Assembly (NCBI GenBank): GCA_003225075.1
Contig: QIAP01000043.1
Location: 1 to 55,543 of the forward strand
Length of the DNA: 55,543 bases
Direction: 5' to 3'
Origin: Acidobacteriota bacterium
GTDB lineage: Bacteria; Acidobacteriota; Terriglobia; Terriglobales; Acidobacteriaceae
Shown here: piece after piece, positions 25,279 through 34,324 of the stretch
Layout: every line of letters starts with the position of its first letter
Position numbering within the stretch: position 1 is the first letter of the stretch
Made by a program: the position numbers and the translations under genes
The notes under the pieces: generated by a model
Database searches by the model: none
Told to the model about the DNA's origin: nothing
What the model saw: the letters and a program-made list of their open reading frames with translations, nothing else

Positions 25279-26853
25279 TTAAAGACGCCCTTTGCGGCGA
25301 AGCACGCCCGCTGAGCGCAGCGCTCCGCGCAAGCGGCCGCTCAGTCCACGGGCAAACATCAGATCGAGAAAACCTTCCATCTGCCGGGTGAACAACTCGC
25401 CATACCGGTACCACCAAACTTTTTTTAGACCGGGTAGCCGATCGGAATCCAGGTATTTTATGCGAACCATTTCTTCCAGTCCGAGCCGACCGTGAGTACG
25501 GCCGATGCCGCTTGACTTCACTCCTCCGTGCGGCGCCTCGCTGATGCCAAAGCACGAGATTGCGTCGTTGACCATTACCGTGCCGGCGCTGATGCGTCTG
25601 CCCAGGGCTTCGCCACGAGCTTTGTCTCGTGTCCACACACTGGCTGCAAGTCCGAACTCTGAGTCATTGGCGAGACGAATGGCTTCCTCGTCGTTTTCAA
25701 ACGACATGACGGGCAGTACGGGTCCGAATGTCTCTTCGCGCATAATACGCATTTCATGGGTCACGCCAGCGAGCACGGTTGGCGCGTAGAAATTTGCGCC
25801 CACCTTCGGCAAGCGCGAGCCACCCGTCAAAACGCGAGCGCCGCGGGCACGCGCATCTTCTACATGAGATTCCACAATCTGCACTTGCCGTTCATGGATT
25901 AAGGGACCGAGGTCAATTTCCGGATCGAGTCCGTTGCCCAGGCGAAGGCGCTTTGTCTTAGCGACACACGCTTCTATGAAACCATCATAAAGAGTACGGT
26001 CCACGTAGCAGCGCTCGACCGACAAACAGGCCTGGCCAGCATTCATGAACGCGCCCCAGACGGCGGCGCTTGAGGCAACGTCTACGTCCGCGTCATCGAG
26101 CACCAGCATGGGATCTTTTCCGCCCAACTCAAGCACAACCGGCAATAATCTCGCTGCCGCAACCTGGGCCACACGCTTGCCGGTCGCTACGCTGCCGGTG
26201 AAAACCAGCTTATCAATCTGAGAGCTGATTAAAGCCGCGCCGGTGGTGCTGTCGCCTACCACAACTTGAAAGAGGTCCTTCGGTACGCCCGCAACGTGCA
26301 GCAATGCTTCGAGCTCCAGCGCTACCAGGGAAGTAAGTTCGGACGGCTTCACGACAACCGCGTTTCCTGTAATCAGCGCCGCCAGGGCTTCTACCGCCGG
26401 AATGGAGAATGGGTAATTCCAGGGCGAGATGATTCCGATCACGCCGTAAGGCTCACGCAATATGCGACCCGCCTTGGCCTTCATCACAAGGTTGCGATGC
26501 GGCACCTGCTCTTCGCGCAGGAAGCCGTAGGCATTCTCGATGCAAAAGCGAGCAGCGTCGAGGACGACGAGAACTTCCGTTAGTAGGGCTTCCACGCGAG
26601 GCTTGCCCGCTTCGCGAGTGATCAGGCAGGCGACATCGGATTTCTTCTGGTGGAGTAGCGTCTGAAATTCACGCAGAATGGCGATGCGCTTCTTAACCCC
26701 TAGTTCGTTCCATTGCGGCTGCGCCACTCGTGCCCGAGAAACCGCGGCCCGAACCTTGGATTCACTAGCAGACTCGAACTCACGCAAGACCTCGCCCGTG
26801 GCGGGATTAACTGAGACAACCTTCCGCGTGACGATCTGGACATCGGTGGCCAT
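25279..26853 (-). CDS. NAD(P)-dependent aldehyde dehydrogenase
   Basis: 524 residues. All ALDH blocks are present: ISPWNYPFSIPAVEALAALITGNAVVVKPSE, VFTGSVATGKRVAQ (cofactor loop), LELGGKDPMLV (general-base Glu), NAGQACLSVERCYV (nucleophilic Cys) and EETFGPVLPV. It oxidises an aldehyde to the acid. The ~60-residue tail after the catalytic domain (GLKKVWWYRYGELFTRQMEGFLDLMFARGLSGRLRGALRSAG) is a hydrophobic/amphipathic extension like that of membrane-associated ALDHs acting on long-chain aldehydes. The ATG at 26853 is used; GTG 26865 is an alternative. Confidence 0.92.
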   Translation of the reverse strand: MATDVQIVTRKVVSVNPATGEVLREFESASESKVRAAVSRARVAQPQWNELGVKKRIAILREFQTLLHQKKSDVACLITREAGKPRVEALLTEVLVVLDAARFCIENAYGFLREEQVPHRNLVMKAKAGRILREPYGVIGIISPWNYPFSIPAVEALAALITGNAVVVKPSELTSLVALELEALLHVAGVPKDLFQVVVGDSTTGAALISSQIDKLVFTGSVATGKRVAQVAAARLLPVVLELGGKDPMLVLDDADVDVASSAAVWGAFMNAGQACLSVERCYVDRTLYDGFIEACVAKTKRLRLGNGLDPEIDLGPLIHERQVQIVESHVEDARARGARVLTGGSRLPKVGANFYAPTVLAGVTHEMRIMREETFGPVLPVMSFENDEEAIRLANDSEFGLAASVWTRDKARGEALGRRISAGTVMVNDAISCFGISEAPHGGVKSSGIGRTHGRLGLEEMVRIKYLDSDRLPGLKKVWWYRYGELFTRQMEGFLDLMFARGLSGRLRGALRSAGVLRRKGRL

Positions 26854-26951
26854 GCGCGTCGTCACAGTCTAGATCAAGTTGCTGCGAGACGAAATGATTT
26901 AACTTAGCCTGCGGAAAGAGCTTGCGACAAGGGGTTCACGCCGCACTTGCA

Positions 26952-27704
26952 TCAATACTCGACTCCGACGAGATACAACCCGCTCGCCGCTGCCGTGGCT
27001 CCAGCCGCGGAACGGGCCCGCGCTTCGAGGATGTGTCTGATCTCTTCGGCATGCAATGTTCCTTTGCCCACCAGGACAAATGTCCCTATAAGGTTGCGCA
27101 CCATGTGGTGAAGAAAGCCGCTGCCGCGAATCGTGTACAGCAGTTCCTCTCCCGCCCGCTCCCAGCTAGAGGCAAACACGCGGCGCACATTTGAATGTTC
27201 TTCTCCGTCGCTGCCCTTCTCCGGATCGACCGCGGCAAAGGACGTGAAATCATGCTCGCCGACCACAAACTCTGCCGCCCGCCGCATCGTCCCTTCGTCG
27301 AGAAGATAGGGATAGTGCCAGACATAGCGGGATAGGAATGGCGGACAAATTGGGCCGCGGTACATGCGGTAGCGGTAGGTCTTAGCCTGCGCTGACTTGC
27401 GCGCGTGAAATTCAGCCGGCACCTCCGCCGCCTCCAGGACCCGGATAGCAGCGGGAAGAATATCGTTCAGCGCCTTCAGAAAATTTTCAGTGGGAACCGG
27501 CGAAGCGGTAGTGAAGGTTGCCACCTGGGCTAGCGCGTGCACTCCGGCATCGGTGCGACCCGAACCTTGCGGCAAGACGTTTTCGCCGGTCAGCCGTCCA
27601 ATAGCCGAGGCCAGTGTGCCTTGGATGGTGGCTGCTCCCGGCTGGACCTGCCATCCCGAGAACTCGGAACCGTCATAGGCCAGCACCAGTTTCAGATTGC
27701 GCAT
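26952..27704 (-). CDS. truA: tRNA pseudouridine(38-40) synthase
   Basis: 250 residues, a usual length for TruA. The catalytic Asp52 lies in GSGRTDAGVHALAQ; other blocks are YDGSEFSGWQVQPG at the N-terminus, KTYRYRMYRG and GSGFLHHMVRNLIGTFV near the end. It isomerises uridines 38-40 in the anticodon arm of many tRNAs. It stands alone, in reverse orientation to the outer-membrane channel gene. Confidence 0.96.
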   Translation of the reverse strand: MRNLKLVLAYDGSEFSGWQVQPGAATIQGTLASAIGRLTGENVLPQGSGRTDAGVHALAQVATFTTASPVPTENFLKALNDILPAAIRVLEAAEVPAEFHARKSAQAKTYRYRMYRGPICPPFLSRYVWHYPYLLDEGTMRRAAEFVVGEHDFTSFAAVDPEKGSDGEEHSNVRRVFASSWERAGEELLYTIRGSGFLHHMVRNLIGTFVLVGKGTLHAEEIRHILEARARSAAGATAAASGLYLVGVEY

Positions 27705-28013
27705 GAATATTCCTTCCGAGTCCTACGAACACCGGCGATCATCTAAGCTGTTTACAAAATTTTACAGGGGGTTGGCCAGTTTCAGCGGGTAGAAGCGGCC
27801 AAAGGGCTCGGATCGTCAGCTATACTATTTTACTTCTCGGAAACGGAGCGCCCGGTTGAAGGACGCGAGGTGTTGGCGCCCCGGAGATGCGTTTTCTCTG
27901 CGGCGCGGCACGCCAAGGAACCTTCGTCGCACGTTTTACGTATCAGAAATGCCATTCGGAGAGCTTTCCACTGGCCGCTTACTATACGGCCCCATACATA
28001 CGGAGATGAGCGA
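27705..28013. other. Divergent region of truA and the outer-membrane channel gene
   Basis: Contains a TATACT element at 27821-27826 that could be a -10 box for the plus-strand channel gene, leaving a ~190-base leader. An upstream extension of that frame (27870-28013) is open but lacks a signal peptide. No other structure was found. Confidence 0.4.
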
Positions 28014-30212
28014 ATGCAATTGCCTTGTTTGATTTCTGCCCGGCAGATCGCCGCTGTCATACTGGCGGGTACACTTACGACCAGCGGCTGGGCGCAACAA
28101 CAGTCACAGTCCGCAGTTCCGGCAAAGCCTGAGGCGCCTCAGCCGCAGCAGTTCCGGCTGAAGGACTATTCCAAGCCGCGCTCCCATTTTCCCAATCCCC
28201 TTGGCCCCTATTTGCCGCGTAACGTGTCGCCGCCCAATCTGGCGAACACACCCCGCATTGAGCAGTTAATGCAGAACGGCAAGCTCATGCTCTCGATGGA
28301 CGACGCAATAGCGCTCGCCATGGAGAATAACCTGGATATCGCCATCGCGCGCTACAACCTGAACATTGCCGACACGGACATTCTGCTGGCCAACGCCGGC
28401 CAGGCTACGCGCGGCGTCAATACCGGCGTAGTGCAAGGAACTCCAGGTGGAGGCGTCGGCGGCATCGGCGGTACGTCCACATCCGGCTCTCAGGGCGGCG
28501 GAGCGGGTGGAACTACGACGGGCGCAGGAGGTGCCGGCACGGGCAGTTCAGGGTTGGTGACCTCCACTTTAGGTGTCGGTTCGTCGATTCCTTCGTTCGA
28601 TCCAATCCTGACTGGCACGTTGCAAGTCGATCACGCCAACTCTCCCACCGCAAGCGCATTCGCAGGCGTGCCGGTGATACAGCAGAACACGGGAACGGCT
28701 AACTTCTTTTATCAGCAGGGATTTCATTGGGGCACGAACCTGACGGTTGGATTGAACAACGACCGCATCACGACTAATCAACCGTTCACCACTCTGAGCC
28801 CAACGCTCAACTCCAATTTCCGCTTTACGCTTACCCAGCCATTGCTGCAAGGCTTTGGCTTGTTGCCAACTACACGTTTCATTCGCATCGCGAAGAACAA
28901 TCGTGAAATTTCCGACGTTGCCTTCCGGTTACAGGTGATTACTACGGTGAACCAGGTGGAGAACATCTACTGGGACTTGGTGAACGCTTACGAAAATGTC
29001 AAAGTACAACAAGAATCGCTGGCCTTGGCCCAGAAGACGCTGGCCGACAATAAAAAGCAGGTACAGATCGGCACCCTGGCGCCAATCGAAGTCGTGCGCG
29101 CACAGAGCGTTGTGGCGACAGATCAGCAGACTCTGATCGTGGCTCAGACCAATCTTCAACTTCAGCAACTGCTGATAAAAAACGCGTTAAGCCGCACCCT
29201 GGTTGACCCGGTGCTGGCGGTGGCGGAAGTGATTCCCACCTCGGCGATGCAAATCCCGGCCAATGAATCAGTGGTACCCACAGAAGAATTGATAAATGAC
29301 GCCCTGAGCCATCGCGCCGAGCTGGCCGAGTCCCGCATCGACCTTACAAACCGGGATCTGAACAACAAGTCCGCGAAGAATGCTCTGCTCCCCTCTTTGG
29401 GACTTTTCGCCTACTACGGCGGCACCGGGCTGGGCGGTAGTTTTAATCCGAATGCGCGAGTGTGCAATCCACCTGCGGTGACAACATTCTGCACCGAGCC
29501 CAGCGCGGTTCCTCCAAGCAAGAGTGTCGGCAATACGTTGGGTCAAATGTTTGATTCGACTGCTCCCGATAAAGGAGTGGGCCTGAGCCTGACGATTCCG
29601 CTACGCAACCGGGCCGCCCAGGCAAACCAGGTGCGCGCCGAACTGGAATACCGGCAGTCCCAGATGCGGCTGCAGCAACTCGAGAACCAGGTGCGCATCG
29701 AAGTTCGGAATGCGCAGTTCGCGGTGCAACAGAACCGCGCCAGCGTGGCAGCGGGCCAGGCAGCCGTTGAGCTGGCACGTCAATCGCTGGATGCCGAGCA
29801 GAAGAAATATGCCCTGGGTGCGTCCACGACAACCCTGGTGCTGCAGGCGCAACGGGATCTGGCGCAAGCCGAATCCAATCTCGTATCGGCCACCTCCACT
29901 TACGAAAAGTCGCGGGTTGAATTGGATAGAACCACCGGTCTGACCCTCGACCACAACGGAATTCTGGTAGCCGATGCGGAACGCGGACAGGTGACGAAGA
30001 TGCCGGCGGTGCCGTACGTGGCGCCACGGCAGGAGGTTCAGCCGGGAGTGAATCCGAACCAGCAGCCGGGGCAGCCTCCGCAAACGCAGCAGCCTCAGAC
30101 TCAGACTCCACAGCCCATGCAGCAGCCGTCGGCGGAACCCCCGCAGCAGCAGGCACCACCGCCAGAGCCGCAGATGTCACAACCGCAGACTCAGGACCAA
30201 CCCAAGCAGTAG
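28014..30212 (+). CDS. TolC-family outer-membrane channel with Gly-rich insert and Pro/Gln tail
   Basis: 732 residues, against ~450-500 for TolC. A signal peptide (to GWAQ, residue 27) is followed by an OEP coiled-coil/barrel domain: ALAMENNLDIAIARYNLNIADTDILLANAG, LTQPLLQGFGLL, LDLVNAYENVKVQQESLALAQKTLADNKKQVQIGTLAPIEVVRAQS and a second repeat from KGVGLSLTIPLRNRAAQANQV. The extra length is a Gly/Ser/Thr stretch at about 140-190 and a tail of Pro/Gln repeats after 670. No inner-membrane or adaptor genes accompany it. ATG 28014 has CGGAGATGAGCGA in front. It ends at a strong terminator. Confidence 0.88.
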   Translation: MQLPCLISARQIAAVILAGTLTTSGWAQQQSQSAVPAKPEAPQPQQFRLKDYSKPRSHFPNPLGPYLPRNVSPPNLANTPRIEQLMQNGKLMLSMDDAIALAMENNLDIAIARYNLNIADTDILLANAGQATRGVNTGVVQGTPGGGVGGIGGTSTSGSQGGGAGGTTTGAGGAGTGSSGLVTSTLGVGSSIPSFDPILTGTLQVDHANSPTASAFAGVPVIQQNTGTANFFYQQGFHWGTNLTVGLNNDRITTNQPFTTLSPTLNSNFRFTLTQPLLQGFGLLPTTRFIRIAKNNREISDVAFRLQVITTVNQVENIYWDLVNAYENVKVQQESLALAQKTLADNKKQVQIGTLAPIEVVRAQSVVATDQQTLIVAQTNLQLQQLLIKNALSRTLVDPVLAVAEVIPTSAMQIPANESVVPTEELINDALSHRAELAESRIDLTNRDLNNKSAKNALLPSLGLFAYYGGTGLGGSFNPNARVCNPPAVTTFCTEPSAVPPSKSVGNTLGQMFDSTAPDKGVGLSLTIPLRNRAAQANQVRAELEYRQSQMRLQQLENQVRIEVRNAQFAVQQNRASVAAGQAAVELARQSLDAEQKKYALGASTTTLVLQAQRDLAQAESNLVSATSTYEKSRVELDRTTGLTLDHNGILVADAERGQVTKMPAVPYVAPRQEVQPGVNPNQQPGQPPQTQQPQTQTPQPMQQPSAEPPQQQAPPPEPQMSQPQTQDQPKQ

Positions 30213-30234
30213 TGTTTGGGTGGAATCCGGTTTC

Positions 30235-30265
30235 AGGGCACGAGGTTGATCTCGTGCCCTTTTTA
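30235..30265 (+). terminator. Rho-independent terminator of the channel gene
   Basis: Perfect stem AGGGCACGAG / CTCGTGCCCT (10 bp), 6-base loop, followed by TTTT and AATT, 23 bases after the stop codon. Confidence 0.92.
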
Positions 30266-30372
30266 ATTGTGGACCTCGGGCATTGCGGGCACGAGAAGGA
30301 CAATCCTCGAGTCGATCCTGCCGTATCCGGCACGCCATTCCTGTCGTCGCGCATACGGTTTATCCTCTTCGC

Positions 30373-31254
30373 GTGACGATCTCGGTTGTCATCATTACCT
30401 TCAATGAGGAAGCGAATATCGGGCGCACGCTTGAAAGCGTGATGCCGTTGGTGCGCGATGGCAGGGGAGAGATCATCGTCGTGGACTCAGGCTCAACCGA
30501 CCGAACGGTGAAGATTGCAAACTCTTTTGGCGCAAAGGTTTTTGTCGAGGCGTGGAAAGGTTACGCGGCGCAGAAGAATTCGGCGATAGATAAGGCAAGT
30601 GGGGATTGGGTGCTAAGTTTGGATGCGGATGAGGAGGTGGAGACGGAGCTAATTAACGAAATTGGAGAACACGCTTTGATTCGTTCGGCGAATCCGGACA
30701 TTCGCTCCCGGGAATGGTGTCTGACGATGGAAAATGCGCAGCGCGGCTTTGACACGAGATTGCAAAATCTGAAAGGAAAACCAGCCGGCTACTGGATTCC
30801 TCGGAAGAATTTTTTCCTAGGGCGATGGATGAAGCACGGAGGTTTCTGGCCCGATCCTAAACTGCGGCTCTTCCGGAGAGGTTACGGCCGTTTTAAGGAA
30901 CGTGCTGTACATGAGACGGTGAAGGTGGAAGGACCCACTGCAAAATTCAAACACGCGCTGATCCACCATTCCTATCCATCTCTCGCCGACTACATCGGCC
31001 ATATGAACCGCTACTCTTCCTTAGGTGCGGAGATGGCAGGGGCACAAGGACATCGCGGGTTTAGCGTCGTCAACATCGTTCTGCGGCCGGTCGCCACATT
31101 TGCTAACAACTATTTTTTTCGTTTCGGATTCCTCGATGGGCACGAAGGACTGCTGTTGCATCTCTATCATGCGGCATACGTCTCATGGAAGTACGCAAAA
31201 GCGTGGGAACTGGCGAAAGCAGATTCCTCGCGGACTGAAGTTCGCTCGGAATGA
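30373..31254 (+). CDS. GT2-family glycosyltransferase (WaaE/KdtX-like)
   Basis: 293 residues. N-terminal GT-A domain: ISVVIITFNEEANIGRTLESV, IIVVDSGSTDRTVKIA (nucleotide-binding Asp), GYAAQKNSAIDKASGDWVLSLDADEEV (DxD-type metal motif). This combination is that of LPS core/lipid-A-region sugar transferases such as WaaE, which act at the inner face of the inner membrane. The C-terminal part (FKHALIHHSYPSLADYIGHMNRYSSLGA) also fits that group. Start is GTG 30373, where the domain begins; no ribosome site is visible and the frame is open upstream. It has no sugar-gene neighbours. Confidence 0.85.
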   Translation: MTISVVIITFNEEANIGRTLESVMPLVRDGRGEIIVVDSGSTDRTVKIANSFGAKVFVEAWKGYAAQKNSAIDKASGDWVLSLDADEEVETELINEIGEHALIRSANPDIRSREWCLTMENAQRGFDTRLQNLKGKPAGYWIPRKNFFLGRWMKHGGFWPDPKLRLFRRGYGRFKERAVHETVKVEGPTAKFKHALIHHSYPSLADYIGHMNRYSSLGAEMAGAQGHRGFSVVNIVLRPVATFANNYFFRFGFLDGHEGLLLHLYHAAYVSWKYAKAWELAKADSSRTEVRSE

Positions 31255-31323
31255 CGCTGGGTATGGGCAGGGACAATTTCCGTACTGCTGACCATTGTTT
31301 CGATGACACCACGGCTGTATGCG

Positions 31324-31677
31324 CTATCCCGCTCGAATGCCATCTGGCACCGGGCTTTCCGGAACAGCTAACACCGGTTGCAGAGCGTCGCCATACCCGA
31401 TGTCGAAGAGCATTCCTTCCGACACAATTCCTCGCATCTTACGCGGTTCGAGATTGACTACGAACAGCGCCTGCCTGCTTTCGATCTCCCGCGGATTGGC
31501 ACGCTCGTGTTTCATCCCGGCAACGATAGTTCGTTCGTGGTCGCCAAAGCTGACGCGAAGTTGGACGAGATTGTCGGAATTTGGAACATCGGCCACAGAA
31601 AGAATCGTGCCGACACGGATGGCGATTTGATTCAAGATCTCCGGGGTTATCGCGGATTTAATGGGGGCGGGCGTCAT
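31324..31677 (-). CDS. tRNA-binding OB-fold protein (CsaA/MetG C-terminal type)
   Basis: 117 residues. It is one EMAPII/Arc1p-like OB fold: IAIRVGTILSVADVPNSDNLVQLRVSFGDHERTIVAGM, then FVVNLEPRKMRGIVSEGMLFDIG. This is the C-terminal dimerisation/tRNA-binding domain of methionyl-tRNA synthetase, or free-standing CsaA chaperone. Here it is separate; no metG is in the window. ATG 31677 starts the conserved part. It converges on the glycosyltransferase gene and is divergent from the mutase gene. Confidence 0.82.
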   Translation of the reverse strand: MTPAPIKSAITPEILNQIAIRVGTILSVADVPNSDNLVQLRVSFGDHERTIVAGMKHERANPREIESRQALFVVNLEPRKMRGIVSEGMLFDIGYGDALQPVLAVPESPVPDGIRAG

Positions 31678-31823
31678 GCACAGCATTGTAGGACAAGTAC
31701 CCAAGGGCAGATTCCTTGTGGGGGAAAGTCGCACGGGCGAGGACGCCCGCGCCTACCTTCGCACTTCTCTTGCAGGGTCGCTGTCCCTCCTCTATCATCA
31801 AAGCGGAGAAGCAGTGCGTACCC

Positions 31824-33626
31824 ATGGGCGATAAGAAGCCGCCATCCAAGCCGTCTGTGGCCGAATCCCCTATTGCTGACGTCTTTGAAGGACGTCATCC
31901 CTCTCCGGCGGAAAAAGAATGGGCCGAGAAAACTCTCGCCCCCACTCTGGAGAAAGCTCCCGAAAAACCAATTGGCGCGCCTACTGGCGTGAATGTTGAT
32001 GAGCACGGACATGCCCGGTTTACCACCGTCTCTGGAGTTCCAGTGCGGCGGCTCTATACCGAAGGCGATTTGCCCGCGGATTGGAATTACGACCAGTATC
32101 TCGGATATCCCGGTCAACCGCCCTATACGCGGGGTATTCACACTACCGGTTATCGCGGCAAGCTTTTCACCATGCGGCAATTTTCCGGGTTCGCCTCTCC
32201 GGAAGAAACCAACCAGCGCTACAAATACTTGCTCGAACATGGCGGGAGCGGACTTTCAGTAGCTTTCGATTTGCCAACGTTGATGGGTTATGACTCGGAT
32301 CATCCGGCGAGCGAAGGCGAAGTTGGCAAATGTGGCGTGGCCATCGATTCGCTGGAGGACATGGAAATCCTCTTCAGCGGCATTAACCTCGAGAAAACGA
32401 CAGTATCCATGACCATCAACTCGCCGGCTTCGGTGCTGTGGGCCATGTACCTGGTGGTCGCGGAAAAGCAGGGCGCGGACTGGAAGAAGATTTCCGGCAC
32501 ACTTCAGAACGACATTTTGAAGGAATACATTGCGCAGAAGGAATACATCTACCCGCCTGCGCCTTCGATGCGGTTGGTGGTCGACACATTCGAGTTTGGC
32601 TCGAAGTTCACGCCCCGCTTCAACACCATTTCGATCAGCGGATACCACATCCGCGAGGCCGGCTCGACTGCGTTACAGGAATTAGCGTTCACCCTCTACG
32701 ACGGAGTGGAGTACGTTGAATGGGCACGACGGCGCGCGCTCGACGTGGATGACTTCGGTCCGCGGCTCAGCTTCTTCTTCAATGCGCACAATGATTTTTT
32801 TGAAGAAATTGCCAAGTACCGGGCGGCTCGCAAGATTTGGTACCAGGTGATGAAAGAGCGTTTCGGAGCCAGGAACCAGCGCACTCGTGTGCTGCGATTC
32901 CATACGCAAACGGCAGGTGTATCGCTGCCCGCGCAGCAGCCGATGAACAACATTGCGAGGGTGGCCCTCCAGGCCCTGGCCGCCGTGCTGGGGGGCACGC
33001 AGTCGCTGCATACCGACGCCTACGATGAAGCCTTGGCCCTGCCGACCGAAGAAGCTGCACGCATCGCGCTGCGCACCCAGCAGATCATTGCGTATGAGTC
33101 CGGGGTCACACAAACAGTCGACCCGCTGGGTGGATCGTACTTTCTGGAAAACTTAACCCTGCAAATGGAGAAGGGCGCTTTCGACTATTTCGGCAAGCTC
33201 GACGCCATGGGTGGCATGGTGAAGGCCATTGAGCGCGGCTATCCTCAGAAAGAGATTGCTGAGGCGTCTTACCAATACCAGCGCGCAGTCGAAGCCAGAG
33301 AGAAAGTCATCGTCGGGGTAAATGAATTCGTCATCGAGGAAGAAACGCCCCACACTCTTTACATTGACGAAAGTGTCGCCAGACATCAGTCGGCAAAGCT
33401 GAAGATTTTGCGGGAACGACGTTCGAATGATGAAGTGCGGCGACGACTAGACGCGCTGAAAAAGGCGGCGGCTAAAGATCCCAAGTCGCCTGCCAACGGT
33501 GCCGTCTCCGACGCGAACACGATGCCCTACATCGTGGACGCGGTGCGCGCTTACGCCACCGTGGGTGAGATCTGCGAAGCGCTGCGCGAAGTCTACGGGA
33601 CGTACACGGAAGCGAGCATCACGTAG
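31824..33626 (+). CDS. mcmA: Methylmalonyl-CoA mutase, large (catalytic) subunit
   Basis: 600 residues, the archaeal/two-protein form. After a polar ~65-residue N-terminal extension it has [27 protein letters not shown] (CoA-binding and radical-cage residues), [46 protein letters not shown] and [48 protein letters not shown]. It isomerises (R)-methylmalonyl-CoA and succinyl-CoA using a cobalamin radical. The B12-binding domain is not here but in the gene at 36084. It serves propionate, odd-chain and branched-chain amino-acid breakdown. Three unrelated genes separate the two subunits, an unusual layout. Confidence 0.94.
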   Translation: MGDKKPPSKPSVAESPIADVFEGRHPSPAEKEWAEKTLAPTLEKAPEKPIGAPTGVNVDEHGHARFTTVSGVPVRRLYTEGDLPADWNYDQYLGYPGQPPYTRGIHTTGYRGKLFTMRQFSGFASPEETNQRYKYLLEHGGSGLSVAFDLPTLMGYDSDHPASEGEVGKCGVAIDSLEDMEILFSGINLEKTTVSMTINSPASVLWAMYLVVAEKQGADWKKISGTLQNDILKEYIAQKEYIYPPAPSMRLVVDTFEFGSKFTPRFNTISISGYHIREAGSTALQELAFTLYDGVEYVEWARRRALDVDDFGPRLSFFFNAHNDFFEEIAKYRAARKIWYQVMKERFGARNQRTRVLRFHTQTAGVSLPAQQPMNNIARVALQALAAVLGGTQSLHTDAYDEALALPTEEAARIALRTQQIIAYESGVTQTVDPLGGSYFLENLTLQMEKGAFDYFGKLDAMGGMVKAIERGYPQKEIAEASYQYQRAVEAREKVIVGVNEFVIEEETPHTLYIDESVARHQSAKLKILRERRSNDEVRRRLDALKKAAAKDPKSPANGAVSDANTMPYIVDAVRAYATVGEICEALREVYGTYTEASIT

Positions 33627-33660
33627 CCGCAGACCGCGACGCGCCAGTCAGATCAATGCC

Positions 33661-33687
33661 TTTGAGGTCACAAATTGTGACCTCAAA
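33661..33687. promoter_or_regulatory. Perfect 13+1+13 palindrome before the ORF6N gene (probable operator)
   Basis: Arms TTTGAGGTCACAA and TTGTGACCTCAAA are exact inverted copies around one A. The site ends 20 bases before the TTG start of the ORF6N gene. A second palindrome of the same length lies inside that gene and differs by one symmetric base pair. Confidence 0.8.
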
Positions 33688-33707
33688 ACGGCATACTGAG
33701 GTATTCG

Positions 33708-34259
33708 TTGCCTCCGATGTCAAAACGCCAATCAAGACTCACAGTGAGCGTGGAATCGCGGATTTTAGTCCTTCGCCATCATAAGGTCATCCTCGATACG
33801 GACCTCGCTGAACTTTATGGTGTTCCTGTAAGACATCTGAATCAACAGGTCAAACGCAACGTCGAGCGGTTCCCCTCCGACTTCACGTTTCAACTCACGG
33901 CCAAAGAGGATACCGCTTTGAGATCACAATTTGTGATCTCAAAAAAAGGCCGCGGTGGGCGCCGTTATTCCCCCTATGCCTTTACCGAACACGGCGCGAT
34001 CATGGCGGCTACTGTTCTCAACTCCAAGCGAGCCATTCAGATGAGTGTTTTTGTGGTTCGCGCCTTCGTGAGGTTGCGCGAGATGTTGTCCGCCAACCGG
34101 CAGCTCGCGGCCAAAATAGAGGAGTTGGACCATCGTCTGGGAACTCATGACGACGCGATTCAGGAACTCATGGACGCAATTAAAGAGCTCATGATTCCTG
34201 AAGAAAAATCGCGACATAAAATCGGCTTCCAGCTTCCTTCGGCGAAACGAGAGCCGTGA
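33708..34259 (+). CDS. ORF6N-domain DNA-binding protein
   Basis: 183 residues. The N-terminal ORF6N (KilA-N-related) domain reads ILVLRHHKVILDTDLAELYGVPVRHLNQQVKRNVERFPSDFTFQLT...GGRRYSPYAFTEHGAIMAATVLNS. After it come AIQMSVFVVRAFVRLREML and a coiled coil (NRQLAAKIEELDHRLGTHDDAIQELMDAIKELM) for oligomerisation. Such proteins occur in phages and as scattered chromosomal cargo and are thought to be regulators. TTG 33708 is favoured by GAGG six bases upstream; ATG 33717 is the alternative. A palindrome precedes it and a matching one covers codons 70-79. It sits between the two mutase subunit genes. Confidence 0.88.
   Translation: MPPMSKRQSRLTVSVESRILVLRHHKVILDTDLAELYGVPVRHLNQQVKRNVERFPSDFTFQLTAKEDTALRSQFVISKKGRGGRRYSPYAFTEHGAIMAATVLNSKRAIQMSVFVVRAFVRLREMLSANRQLAAKIEELDHRLGTHDDAIQELMDAIKELMIPEEKSRHKIGFQLPSAKREP
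33917..33943. promoter_or_regulatory. Perfect 13+1+13 palindrome inside the ORF6N gene
   Basis: Arms TTTGAGATCACAA and TTGTGATCTCAAA around one T, 256 bases after the first palindrome. It matches the upstream site at 12 of 13 arm positions, and the changed base is changed in both arms, so symmetry is kept. It encodes A-L-R-S-Q-F-V-I-S-K of the protein. Confidence 0.8.
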
Positions 34260-34324
34260 CCGCTGCCGAGCGCCAGAGGAATGGGTCTGCGCTCTTTTCT
34301 GATTTCTGCTAGACTGCTCCGGCC

